Shown here: one piece after another, positions 37,301-50,275 of the stretch
Layout of the letters: every line of letters begins with the position of its first letter
How positions within the stretch are numbered: the first letter of the stretch is position 1
NCBI GenBank assembly: GCA_037957365.1
Contig: JARHVA010003186.1
Location: 2,022,501-2,086,500, forward strand
Direction: 5' to 3'
DNA from: Torreya grandis
Taxonomy: Eukaryota > Streptophyta > Pinopsida > Cupressales > Taxaceae
Length of the DNA stretch: 64,000 nucleotides
Notes under the pieces: model-generated
What the model saw: only the letters and a program-made list of their open reading frames with translations
The model's database searches: none
What the model was told of the DNA's origin: nothing
Made by a program: the position numbers and the translations under genes

Positions 37301-37653
37301 CCACTCTGAGCTCTATAAAATGACTATCAAATGAGAATAATCAAAAATTTTATGGAATGTATGTACATTAACCACCTAAATATACATGTTCAAATTTCAT
37401 TTGATATCTATTCTACCACTAATTAATTTAGTGACTCCATCAAATATAAACTATCTCCAACTATCCTACCAATACTAATGCAATTACCTTGAGTTTTAAT
37501 GCAATATTATCTCAAGCACACAATATATCCCAATAAAATCTTCACCATAAAGTCCAGGGCACCACTAGTCAAATCTAGTTAAATTTAACTTTAATTTTGA
37601 ACTAGGATTCAATATCTAATTTAAATAACTCTTTGAATACCTAAGTCATCAAG

Positions 37654-37769
<116 letters not shown>

Positions 37770-37779
37770 CTTGACCCTC

Positions 37780-38484
37780 AGAATTAGAATTTGAAGCTTT
37801 AGGCATTTGAAATTTTTTAGAATATGTAATAATATTTCAAAATAACCTCATAATTTCAAATGTTATTTACTATGTCATCACCATGATAGAATCGCCCTGT
37901 TCTGAACACCTTGTTAAATGTTAAAGCCAACTTTTATTGTATCTAGGAATTTCCATTTTATCAATAGATCTAGGCTTTAATATGTGAACTTAGGTAATGC
38001 TATATCCAAACCATGCTTCAATCAAACATAAAACTTATAACAACTTAAAGCCTCATTACCATTTGAAGACTACATTGAATCTAGGTTAAAAATATTATTG
38101 ATCAATTATCAAGAATTTAAATAACCATAATAATACTATAGATATATTTATACCATAATATTTGAATATATGATTGAAAAAAATCAATGTAATCAAAACA
38201 CATAATCTCATCTTACCCAATGCATTAACTAAAATTATATCATCTATAACTTGAAAATAGACAAAATAAGGTTCATAATTGTCATTACTCAAACCAATAA
38301 CAACTGTCACTTTACATTTTGAATATATAACTACCAAATTAATTTCATTTAAAATTATCCTACTTTCAAAACTAATTTTTAACATTAGAGTAATAATTTC
38401 ATTAAATGCAATAGTCATCATATCTATTTGACATAAGAATGCATATTCAAAATGAAAGTAATTGACTAGGACCCTCATAAGCAA
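37780..38484 (-). pseudogene. decayed reading frame within the left LTR
   Basis: An open frame of 129 codons (38095-38484) continues, with stops, toward 37780. Its counterpart in the right LTR (44361-44700, then toward 44000) keeps the same frame and wording: YSKCKVTVVIGL against YSKCRVTIFLGL, then HFVYFQVIDDTILIN against YFVYFQVIDDIILVN. Downstream both copies share NIFNLDSM and ALPKFTY-like segments with stops at matching sites. Conservation of frame between two diverged copies could reflect former coding or simply shared descent. No domain was recognised. It is probably part of a gene once carried in the LTR, or a remnant of an older element. Confidence 0.4.
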
Positions 38485-38576
38485 TTTTAAATGTTATAAT
38501 TTTAGTCTCAAATACGAAATAATATAAGTACACTCAAATTTTAAGAAAAAGAGAGGGGAACTAAAAATAGGCATAA

Positions 38577-39517
38577 CACTAGTGACCTTGCTAGCCAATT
38601 TTAGCAATGAAATGGGATAGCAATAATAAATTGCCTATTTGAAAGATAAATCACTTGAGAATGTGATCTAGGTTCAATAATTTCTTATGTAAATATGCAT
38701 GAACCCCTTTCATAATGATAATTTGTTAAGGAATTTAGTGTTTGGCTAACATGGCATGGATAATGAGATACATTAAACAAGTAAATTCTAGATGGATATA
38801 CAATCAAGTACAAAAGCCTCAAGTACAAATTCTAAAAATTAGTAATGCTTTCAACTCATCTATAACCCAATTCATGTTCATTAATAAAAGAAAATTTTAG
38901 CTTATTATGTACAAATATCTTAGTATAATTGAAAAACTTATAGTGATATGACAACTTCCATTGTACTCTTCCTTTAGAATAATTAATTCTTTAACCAATG
39001 TTACCAAGAGTTTATCTTAGACCAAATAAAATAGAAAAGATAGAAAAATAAAAAATATATCAAAAAGAAAAAGGAAATCAAAATAGAAAACCAAAATAAC
39101 AAAAATATATACAAACTAAAGATAAATTAAACAACTAACCAATATCAAAAATCTTCCATTGTGAAACAAAATAAAAGATAAACCAATGCTGAAAGATAAC
39201 AAAAGTAAAGAAATAAGGTTTAACCCATAAAAGGAATAATTGAATAAAAGGTATGTAGTTTATTTTAGTATCATCATAATGTAAGTTACTACTATTAACA
39301 TGACTAAATTAATCATATGTCAAATTATAAGCTTTTAAATCAATAAGATAACATGATAAATATATTATATAACATTGAATAAGCAAAATTGAATCATGAC
39401 TATATGTGGTTTTGCCTATTTTTGGTTCTTGTATTGTATATGAAAGATTATTTGTGTGATTCAAAAAGAGATGAAGATATTTTTGATAAAAAAATCTATA
39501 TCAAGAGCATGAGTTGA
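38577..39517. other. core of LARD-like element, left non-coding part
   Basis: Strongly A+T-rich with an A-rich zone at 39030-39240. No coding motif. If the element is on the - strand, the polypurine tract should lie at its left edge next to 38577; the only purine run nearby (AAGAAAAAGAGAGGGGAA, 38543-38560) is inside the LTR end. Confidence 0.4.
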
Positions 39518-40303
39518 TTATTCAATTGTATCTTCCATATTTATCTTTATTGAACAATGTTGAATATTTTCATGTTTCATATATTCAATAGGAATTATTG
39601 TTTCAAACTCTAAAAAGTCATAAAATTTAAAACCTTCATAATCTATGTTATTAATCAAGTCTTCTAACTTTGATATTGGGAAAGAATAATAATGAAAAAT
39701 GTCATACTCGCTTATTAAAACAACATCATGATTTGGACAATCTATAAAATCAACAATATTATATTCCATTTCCTTCAATTGATTGCTTGATTCAATATCC
39801 ATGGCATCAAGATAATCAAATTTATTTTTTGCTATTATAACACTAAATCCAACATTGTAGAGATCAAAAAATTTATCTTGAGGGTGATATTTCAAATAAA
39901 AAATGATAAGAAAATCTTCAAAAGAATTTGAATTAGATATGAGATTGTTATAGACAACAATAAAATCATAAGGAGAGGAATTGTTTCTATTATTAAAGCA
40001 AATATATTTTGACTCCAAAGAAATTTTCATATTTAAATCAAGGTTTTCCAATTTAGAACTTTTAAAAATATCATCATCTTTTCCATTATTTATATCTAAA
40101 ATAAATTCAAGAATAGTTCCATTTGATAAAATATTCTCATTAGCAAATAAATTATAATTAAGATAAATGACATTATTGGATGATTTATCAGGTAGAAAAA
40201 ATGAATTGAATTATTCTAATTCTAAATTTAAATCAAAACATTTTAATGAAAAATATGAACTGTAATAAAATTCTAGAGAATCATTTTTAGTATCCTGTGA
40301 CAT
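39518..40303 (-). pseudogene. 261-codon frame in the LARD-like core, unknown family
   Basis: Runs from an ATG at 40303 (MSQDTKNDSLEFYY) to a stop at 39518-39520, in one frame, with a single internal TAA at codon 31 (positions 40211-40213). The rest, 39518-40210, is open for 230 codons, the longest uninterrupted frame in the window. The product is acidic and rich in Asn, Asp, Ile, Phe and Tyr (SNSNSFEDFLIIFYLKYHP, NIVDFIDCPNHDVVLISEYD, KFYDFLEFETIIPIEY). It has no zinc knuckle, no DSG protease motif, and no RT or integrase signature. Conservation of such a frame in an old element suggests recent coding. A divergent Gag or an element-specific protein are both possible. A short protein sequence rich in these residues can also arise in A+T-rich DNA, but 230 codons is long for chance. 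Confidence 0.5.
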
Positions 40304-40913
40304 GATCTGATCCAAAAAAGATAAAAATTTTCTCTATGAAATTTATGTTCAAATTCTAAAATTGAGGTAGAGAATCTTTTGTATTTAAACATATCATGAT
40401 CAAGCGAGCAAAACTTACAAAAATCTTGATTTTATCTTTGAATGTGAGAAAATATTAAGGCTTAGCTAAAGTCAACAACACTAATTTTATGAATAATTTG
40501 AATGTAATTATTTGATATATTATTCTTCCAATAATTAAATAAAAATTCACCACTTGGTCTGAAAAAACATGGATTTCATTTAATGTACACAGAAAGTTCA
40601 ACAAATATTCCCATATGGATTCATGTTCTTTCAAAGAAAGTATAAACCAAGTTGTTAGACTTTGGCCTACTTGATTTTTTATTAAGATTTTGATGAAAAT
40701 ACATTCTCAATTAAACTCATCCATGTTTTCCATAACTGAGCAAGAAACAATTACTAAACTAAAATAAAAATCTAGGTGACCAGTTATGATAACTATGAAC
40801 TGAAAAATGGTGACTAGTCATGGTAAAATTAATCATTGAAGACAAGAATAAACAACTATAGAAAGAAAGAAACTTGATTTAAAAGTCTTTATTAAAGTCA
40901 CCATATTTTTTTA
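40304..40913. other. core of LARD-like element, right part
   Basis: About 600 bp between the core frame and the right LTR. On the - strand this would be the leader. The base run next to the LTR (- strand ATAAAAAAATATGGTGACTT) contains TGGTGACTT, but it lies ten bases inside the LTR edge and matches no primer site I know, so none is called. Confidence 0.4.
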
Positions 40914-43900
40914 TGGTGAAAAATTTCACACCAATGAATCAACCCTTTTGCCTATTGAAAATGTTATAAGGTGGAATTGTACCAGTCTAATAGTAAGGGT
41001 CTAAGAAATGAGAATTAATTTCAAAGATGTGTAAAAGGTTTTTTAAAGTTATGGGAATTAATATGTTCAATAATAAATCTAAATAAAGTTTATATAAATC
41101 AATCAAATCTAAAATTACTATCAATCATGTCAAGAATAATATACTTATAAATAATGGTCAGATCAAATATGCTAATCACTTCTCTATTATATTGTTTTAT
41201 CAATCTTAAATTTGATTTATATATATTATTTGACCTATTTGAAAGATAATATCCTATGAATTAGATAGTCCCTTGAAGGATAAAATATTTAGATTTGATG
41301 AAAATTATATCTCATATGCATTCCCACACTATAAGGATGAAAAACTACATCAACCAAGAAAAGTAGCTAAATGTCTAAATAGAAAAGAATTAAACTAAAT
41401 CTAATCTAGAGGTTAAAAGTAATTAATAATTAAAATTATTTTTAGCATATTAAATATTAATAAAATTAAGAATCTATGACTATGAGAGTCAGAAAACATG
41501 TTAGTAACTAAGAAACCATAAAGAAAATAAAATAAGAAAAAATGAATTAAACCAATTGATTAACAATCTAAATCTAAAAGCTAAACAATTATATTGAAAA
41601 GACTAAATCTAAGAAAACAAAAATATAAAATATAAATTATGAGTCTTAAAATAAGAATCATCTTAGCATAAAATGGAATAAGATTTATTGACATATATCT
41701 TTCATGTGCAAAATATCTTTATTGGTCTAGTTGCAAAATTGGTATCATCTCAGAGATATATAAAAGAAGAGGAAGATGAATAACTTTGAAATAAGTTAGA
41801 TTCTCTCCAAAATACCCATAAGATGTTTCCACCTTTTTTATGTAACTTTTATCTCATTTAAAATAATATCCTCAAGATATGGTTAATAAATAAGTTATAA
41901 CTAACTTTAGTTAGTTATTGTTAACTTTAATTGACTCTTAAAGGTCAATTAGTTAAATTTTATAAATTAATTTTAATTTCAATACTTTAATAAAGTATTA
42001 AGATCAAACTTAAATAATAATAGACCAAAAACAATTCTAAATGTGTTGGGGCCCTTAAGACATTGAAAATATTTAAAATAAACACTCAAACATGCCAAAC
42101 AATCATAATGACCATAATATTAAAATAAAATTAATACTAAACATTAATTCCATATGCATTTATATGTAATAAATTATTTGAAATAAATTTAACAATTGCT
42201 ATTATGCATCAAAAAATGTAAGGCAACCTTGAATTTAAATCCATATAACCTTTTTTCCAATGAACATCATATATTTGCCAAACCAATTCTCATTTCAAAT
42301 AATAATCATAAGACTGATTGTACTTCTTATAATATCCATGTGTCAAATTAAATAATCTAAAAGATTAAAGTATCATGATTCTAAAATAACCTTTATTGTT
42401 ATTTCAAAACCATTTTATCAACTTAATGTTTTGGTTAAATTTGATGTTCATCTGGCAATCATAGTATGAAAAATTTGGACTGTTGTGGCAGTCATTTGGC
42501 CATCAAATTTAACACTAAAAATTTGTGTAGGTTCATAAATATAGATTTTTTACATTAAAATGAATTTCAACCAATTTTCAATATCAAATGTAAACCCATC
42601 ATTATTCATCATTCACTATCATGGGCCAACTATAAATTAATATCACATTGAATCAAAACAACTAGAATTTCGTAAGGAAATTTTGAATGCCAAAATGCAA
42701 ACAAAAAAATGTTGAAAGAAAAGTAGTAACCTCTTCACAAATTTATAAATTGAATTCATCTATAACCCCATCAGAACATTCATATAGCCGAATGTGGATG
42801 AAAAAATCAAACTAATCTTTCACATATTCATTCTCAGCCACCATAAAAAAATTATACAAAATGTAATCACATTTCACAACTTGTCACTCATCAATAACCA
42901 AAATAAATTTATACATCTCAAACAACTTATGATCAAATGGCCTTTATTATTGAACTAGAATATATTCATGGATATCTTAAATATAATTTTTTTTTTCATC
43001 ATACCATCTCAATGTTCTATTTCAAAGGCAAACCAAATATTTTAAATATTTCCTTAAAAATATTTAATACCTAGAAGATATTTAAATAAAACTTCATGCC
43101 TCTAAATAGTAAAACTAAGTAAATAATATTATGCATGTAGAAATTTATCAAACCAAAACCAGTTCCAAATGACATCATAAAATTCTTTAAAATAAACCCA
43201 CAAATCCATATCTCATGACTTCCTTCAAAATACTATAAATTGTATATAAATTACTAACCCAAAAAATGGAACCTTAAAGACTTTAATATTTATCAAACTA
43301 AAATCACACAACCTTTGCATGTAAATTTCAAATCTAAAAAATTGTTTAAAACTTCTTAAAAATAACTCAGACATCTTCAGTCTTTCAAAATCCTTAATTA
43401 AACTAACAAAAAAAATTATTCATTTGAGCTTAAAATAAAATTCAAAACTCATGTGAGAAATAATAACATTAACATAATCAATATAAATTTCTTGTGAATG
43501 AACTAGATGCATAAATTTTATATCCTTTATCTTCTTCTTTTCCCCTATTCTATTTGTAGAGCTTCACTTTCACTCTGAGCTTTGCAAAATGACTATCAAA
43601 TGCAAAAAATCAAAATTTTTATGGAATTTATGTGAATTAAACACCTAAATATACATGTTAAAATCTCATTTGATATCTATTCTACCATTGATTAATTTAG
43701 TGACTCCATCAAACATAAACTATCTCTAACTATCCTACCAAATTAGCCATCACTTAAACTATCTCCAACTATCTTGCCAATACTAATGAAAGTACCTTAA
43801 GTTTTAATGCAATATTATTTTTTAGCAAAAAATATATCCTAATAAAATATTCATCATAAAAACCACATTAATTCACACACCATAAACATCCATGGGGGCA

Positions 43901-44376
43901 CCACTAGTCAACTCTAGTTAAATCTAACTTTGATTTTGAACTAGGATTCAATATGTAATTTAAATAACCCTTAAAATACCTAAGTCATCAAGTTAATAAT
44001 ATATATAATTATCTTCTTGACCATTAAAATTATAATTTAAAACTTTAGGCATTCAAAATGTTTTATAAATGTAATAATATTTCAAAAAAACCTCATAATT
44101 TCAAATGTAATTTACTATGTCATCACCATGATAAGATTACCCTTCTTTGAACACCTTGTTAAATCTTAAAGCCAACTTTGATATTATCTAGGATTTACAT
44201 TTTAGCATTATATATAGGCTTTAATATGTGAACTCAGGTAATTATATGAACAAACCATGATTTAATCAAACACAAAACTTATAATGACTTAGAGCATCAT
44301 TACCATCTAAAGACTACATTGAATCTAGGTTAAAAATAATGTTGATCAATTATCAAGAATTTAAACAACCATAATA

Positions 44377-44469
<93 letters not shown>

Positions 44470-44886
44470 TTGAATATATGATTGAAAACAATAATTATAA
44501 TTAGGGAGTATGATCTCATCTTAACCAACGTGTTAATCAAAATTGTATCATCTATAACTTGAAAATAGACAAAATGAGGTTCACAACTATAATTATTCAA
44601 ACCAAGAAAAATGGTCACTCTACATTTTGAATACATAAATAATAAATTAATTTCACTTAAACATATCATGTTTTTAAAACCATTTTTTAAAAATTAGATT
44701 AATAATTTCATTAAATTCAATAGTCATCTTATATGTTTGACATAATAATATGTATTCGAAATGAAATTAATTGACTAGGACCCCCGTAATCAGTTTTAAA
44801 TGTTATGACATTATTCACCAATATGGTAGAATATAAGTACACCCAAATTCATAGAAAAAGAGAGGGGTACCATAAATAGGCATAAA
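40914..44886 (-). repeat. right LTR of the LARD-like element
   Basis: About 3.97 kb, direct repeat of 34403-38576. It has several small deletions relative to the left copy, for example around 41690-41740 where about 200 bp including a GTGTCACACATGG stretch of the left copy are missing. The (AT)n tract at 44380-44470 is its own expansion at a site where the left LTR (near 38120-38140) has only scattered AT. Confidence 0.78.
44380..44470. repeat. (AT)n microsatellite in the right LTR
   Basis: About 90 bases of AT dinucleotide with one C interruption at 44457. It yields a spurious Tyr-Ile repeat in the overlapping - strand frame. The left LTR is not expanded here, so the two LTRs gained their microsatellites independently at different sites. 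Confidence 0.97.
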
Positions 44887-46775
44887 AAACTAAATCCAAC
44901 ACATAATACATCATATAGAAATGGATGCCCATGGGTAGTTTTTCCTTTTTGAACATTTTCTCTTGGAGTCTGATACTAATTATCTCTCTTAGGGAAAAAT
45001 TTATCTCTAAGGTAATAAATAAAACTAGCAACGGCACCCATTCTAGGTGGAAGAAGTGAATGTTGTTGTAATCCTATAATCTATTCAGTAGATCCATCCC
45101 AATATGGGTTAGCATCCTAAATTTTGTGATTGGAATGGGTTATTTGGCCTTGAGGGTACCTACTTCCCTAAGAGTAATCCATTTCCTTAATGTATTTTCT
45201 ATTGTGCCAATATTATTCCATAATTCAAATTTGTGTCCATCAAATGTAGCATATGCATTGGGTAGTCATAAGTATCTCTAGAAAGCATCGCCTGAGATGT
45301 AAGTGACCATTGCCTTATGATTTAGGTGGTGCAAAAACTCATCGTCCACCTTCCCTATGAAAAACAATTCCTAAAGTAAGTCAATGTAGGGCATCACTTT
45401 GGGATTAGATTCTATAAAATGTAGTTATTGGTGCTTTATTGGTAGTAATTTAACTACCAACTACTTTTGTTTGGTCATCAATTTTCATTATGTGAATGGG
45501 CATATGCATAATCTATTACATCCCATAGTGTAGTGCAATTAGTAAATTCATCTTTAAACATTGTTGCATCAAAGACAATGTATATATATTATATCGTATC
45601 CTTGATAGATAACTTTGATGGAAAAACTACTCCCCTAAACACCTTATATGAATAAGTCATTCTTTATATTTTTTCTCACATATTTCTCATCTTCAATTCA
45701 ATCATTTTCTCTCTTACTCAAAATAATTCATAAATGAATATAGATAGCTAGGGCTTCAAGTTATTTTTGGAAATTGAATTCACTCAAGCTTGTTAGTAAT
45801 AAATAGGCATGATGTCTCTTCATACTTCACTCATATCTATTTGAGTATAAGACTTTAATTTCAATTCATGTGTTATTAATGTCAAACATCTCTGAACTTA
45901 TTTTACTCATTTAATTCAAACTTTACAACTTAATTTGGTAGGTATTCCATGTATAATTTCCATACATTTTGAGGAATGCCATGTTTTAACCTTGGGAAAG
46001 TGTCACCTTGTCATTAATTATGCACAAAATTAGTTATGTCATGTGGTGTGCCTTTAGAAGTCAGGTGTCAAAATTTTTGTCAAGACTAGGATAGCTAAAT
46101 TTCATAGTGTTTTAGATGCACAAAGTGTGAATTTGAAAGTTATAAATAATGAATCTCATGGATAAAATTTTCAAATAAAATTTGTGAATACCTATAAGCT
46201 CATAATTCTGAAGATAAAATTTATGACAAACAAATTTCATGACACAAAATTTCTTAAAAACATAGGTTCCAAATAAATGTTCTGATGAACACTTTTAGAA
46301 AATACAAAATATGTGAAGAATAAAAATTCCTATGTGACTTATGGAAACCAAGAATTATGATGAATAAAATTTCCAAAGGCCAAGATTTCTCAAGTACCAA
46401 AAATATGTGAAATACACAACTTCCAAAGTATAAAATACATAAAGTCTAAAACTTAAGATTTTAGTTCTATAATTCATGCACATATTCATAAAACCTTCAT
46501 ATATGTAAAACTATCTAAGGCCATTAATATGTTATTTTAAATAAATCAAAAAGTGAAAACCTAAGAAACAGGGCAATGCCCATTTCATTTATTTTGAATA
46601 ACATGCATAATAGAATTCATCCATGTAAGGAATAAGAACTTTTTAAAGTTTTGAGCATAGCTAGGTGCACATATGAATGTCAATGAAAAAAATATTTTAA
46701 AATTATACCTAAGCCTTTGACACTATATTGTGTCCCTATTCAAAAAATTGAGAATGCGAGTGTGTTGAGCATAAC
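44887..46775 (-). repeat. X2, right part, with start of the long pseudo-ORF
   Basis: Resumption of X2 after the LARD-like insertion, collinear with X1 from about 21420 to 23318. The - strand pseudo-ORF starts at an ATG at 45478, matching the X1 start at 22013, and shares AMVTYISGD, ATFDGH, NTLRKWITLRE with it. Beyond 45480 comes about 1.3 kb of shared leader, ending at GTGTGTTGAGCATAA. Outside this point the two copies are unrelated, so 46775 and 23318 mark a real element boundary. Confidence 0.72.
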
Positions 46776-47780
46776 TAGTATATTGGAATGTGTGATGATT
46801 TTATTGATTTTAGCACTTTAGACTTTTACAAAATGTATGTATTTAATTTAATTGTAAATTTTAGAATTTTTGTATTTTGTATTTCTCAATTTATTTTTGT
46901 GAATTAATTAGAAACCATTTCATCTTAGAATAACTATTTTTTCACCCTAATGGTAGTAATAACTATGAACAATATTGATCATGTTGTATAACTAACTATA
47001 CTCTAGTTATATTATTTCTCTGTGTATAGTTGTATTATGAAATTTGGAACAATTTATCACACACATCTTTATTGGTTGTCTTACTATCACTATTGATTAT
47101 TTCTACTTTCCTTATTAACAAAACTATTGTAAGTTTACATATATTTATGTATCTGTTTCCATTTTTTTTAATTTGAGGTGTAACATATCTATCGTGATGT
47201 TCTCTAGATGAATTTATATAAACATTATGACTAACCATTGGTTTTTTAAGAGGAACATCATCAAATAATTCAGACATGGTTTACTTTGATCTATTATAAT
47301 GAGGAGAAAGAGATCTATATCTAATCTTAGAAATGTAATAATACCTATGTTGACATAATACTCAATCATACCTCTAAGTGCACAACAATCATTATCCTAA
47401 TAACCATTTATGTGATGATAGTTATAGTAAGGCCTATTTATAACTTTGTCCAAGTGATATGGTGAGTTATAATGATTAGGATGAAGTGTGATCATCCTCT
47501 GATCTAATAATGTTTAAAGAATGTCATGATGTCTATATTTGAATGGATTCAACTATATAAGCTCTCTCTCTCTTCACATGTTATAATCTATTCATTGTAT
47601 GATTCTATATATAAAAATACATACCCCTTTATTTAATAATTTAACTTGTGTTTTTTTTCACAATAACCTTTGAAAGAGGTGGATAATGTGCTTGGACTAA
47701 ATTGGATGATTATGATGGTAAAATTTCAATATCTAAATCTACCTTTATGTTAATTTGAATAAGTCCCAATTTATTTTCTA
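46776..47780 (-). pseudogene. downstream part of a - strand gag remnant
   Basis: An 80-codon open frame at 47035-47277 (MSELFDDVPLKKPMVSHNVY...) lies downstream of the Gag core at 47800-48280 in the same orientation. It is basic and polar, with no zinc knuckle. It may be the C-terminal part of Gag or the gag-protease spacer. The rest of the element, including pol, is not seen; to the left, X2 begins. Confidence 0.35.
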
Positions 47781-49575
47781 ATGAAATAGTTTCATATCAA
47801 ATGTTTAAATGGCTTAGATGTGTGATATAACAATTTTTCCTTAAGATGGAATATGATACATATACCAAAATGTACTATGTCTCCAAACTATTGGTTGATA
47901 GATTATTTACTATATGATGTAATGATGGTAGTTGCTCATATGTAACTTTAGGTCCTTTATTTTGAATAAAATTCATAAGGAATACCTCTTATAACTTAGC
48001 ATATGTATGTAATGAGTCATTAGGTAGTGAATGATGAAACTAATTTAATGCATCATCTTCTAGGCTCTTAAGAAATAACTACAATAATATCAAAGTACCA
48101 TTACACCCATTCATATCTTTCCTATAATCTTTGAGATTAAAATAAGGATCCTTATTTTCATTAAACTTATAAAATGTGGGTATTCTGAAATCACATAGTA
48201 ATGGTGTGTAAATTTTTTTATGCCATATAGGGTTACCATGGATAGCATCGAAATCAACCCAAAAATGATATGCCTTACTTTCTAATGTGATTTTATGTAA
48301 TTTATGTTATAAATCACCCACAACATGCATTAAAGAGATAATATATTGCAAAGTAACATTTAGATCATTAAGAACTCATTTAATAATTGAATTTTATTAA
48401 TAATTTTGGCTATGGTTTATTATCGCTTAGGAAGAAGGGGTTTAGGAATACATACTAATTTAGTAATGGTGGGATTGGAAGATTCATTGGTATTTAATAA
48501 ATAATTATTTTATAAAGGCATATTATATGATATTTAAATATAATTAATAACATTATTAGTTTCATTATTATAATTCACATATTCACCTACTTCATCTTTT
48601 GAAGAAAAACTAGGCATAGCACTAGTATTTGTAATGACATACCACTAAGTAAATTATTAGTTGATTTATCATATAACATACTAAAAACATCAAAATTAGG
48701 GGTGTTTAAATAATAAATAATAATAGATGTAGTAGATATGTTTTCTTCCTCACTATATTCATAATAATCATCATCATTCCAATTTTCATCATAACCATAT
48801 TCTTTTTTCACTTGCAGAATCAACATTTGAAGTAACCACACTTTCATGTTCACTAGAAGAGGGTCTAAGATATTTATTTATATTTTAAACATCATTAAAA
48901 ATATAATCACATGTAATAGGAATGAAATTTTTACTTTTATTATCAAAATTTGAAATTAGAACATACTTTTTTGAATAAAAGGAGAAGGAAAAATAATTAG
49001 TTACATTTTTGACCTTGTTCAAAGCATCATCACTTGCATTTGTTATTTCAAAAGAGAATGGAATATAATATCAATTGTTACCATATAATTTATATACATC
49101 ATTATCATATGATAAAGGAACATTCTTGTAAATAGCATGCAATTTTTGAGATGCAACATTTTCATTTTTCCCATGTAATGGGACTTTTACTTTATTTGCT
49201 TTATATTGTGCAATTCTCAAAATAGATGTAGTAAATGTGTTTTAAAATCTATGAGTATTATAAAATAACACATCACAAATGAGATATTATTTTATAATTA
49301 TAATTATAATTTATTCTTCTTGAATTAGAATAAAAGTAGGAGAATTAGGAGAAGAGCATGCATCTACACTAATTTCCTTAACAATTGATGATTACTTACA
49401 TAATATTCATCATAACGATCATGAAAATAATAATCATCATCATAATTATATATAATCATGTTCATTATTATTATCTATCACACAATTTTTTTAAATTTTC
49501 CATTCTTTATTACAATTGTAATGAATGCTTATGAATTCATCAATCAGATGGGGGGAAATAGTTTCCTTGACAGTC
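47781..49575 (-). pseudogene. Ty3/gypsy gag remnant (Tat-like)
   Basis: The Gag core at 47800-48280 reads, on the - strand, FRIPTFYKFNENKDPYFNLK, then DYRKDMNGC, then LFLKSLEDDALN*FHHSLP and VFLMNFIQNKGPKVTYEQL. These fit the plant Ty3/gypsy capsid-type core: F-x-GxxDPxxHL-x-x-Y, then SL-x-x-x-AL-x-WY, here with Trp turned to stop. Upstream are an acidic stretch at 48720-48800 (ENWNDDDYYEYSEEE) and a possible N-terminus near 49575 (MTVKETISPHLIDEFI). The element is on the - strand, its 5' side toward repeat D copy 2 at 49765. No matching pol is next to it. Confidence 0.55.
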
Positions 49576-49764
49576 ATTTTAAATTTTCCATAAACTAAAA
49601 TGAGAAAAAGAGGAGAAAGTAAGAATAATGTTAATATATAATAAACATAATATGTAAATTAGAATTCAATTTTAAACCATTAATAGATGACTTTGAAGAA
49701 AAGACCCTAGACAGAAATCTAGGGTTTGGGTATGTTTGATAAATAAAATGGGTTCACCAATATG

Positions 49765-50275
49765 TTTTATCAAATTTTGTGATTAATGATGTTTTAATAT
49801 AATAAAATAAAATAATTGAGTAGAGTAAAATGGATAATTAAATTACATTAAACCATTAATTTCACTTTCAAATAAATAATATTGAGAAACTAGGGTTTTG
49901 GATTAAAAATGTAAAAAGAGATGAGTAGCTTATCTATTCAGTGCACATAGAGCTATGTATGATTATATTTGACCCTAAGTTTAATTATGGTACTATTTTA
50001 TTTTAATTTATTACTATCATTTTTTCCTAAGATAAGAGTGGGGGATTTGGATAGGAGTGTGGTATACTATTGTCTATATGGGGAGCTATTTTATATGCTC
50101 TTCATATGAAAAAACTATAAATTGAGATTTATGTAGATCTACCTATAATAAAATTTAGTTTGACATGCATCTAAGATCATGATATTTAACCTATGTTTTC
50201 TCATTTTCTTCTTCAAAACCCTAATGGATTCCTACACACAAACTAAATGGAGATACAAATTTAAAAATTAGGGGT
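49765..50275. repeat. repeat D, copy 2
   Basis: Direct match to 12813-13320, about 70% by eye. It lies just 5' of the gag remnant on the - strand, in the place expected for that element's LTR or leader. No primer site was found next to it. Confidence 0.6.

Noticed and set aside
40880..40920. TGGTGACTT as a primer binding site for the LARD-like element
   Set aside because: It is ten bases from the LTR edge and matches only a few bases of any tRNA 3' end known to me.
44361..44669. Tyr-Ile repeat protein as a real product
   Set aside because: The Tyr-Ile tail is translation of the (AT)n tract; only the part outside it matches the left LTR frame.
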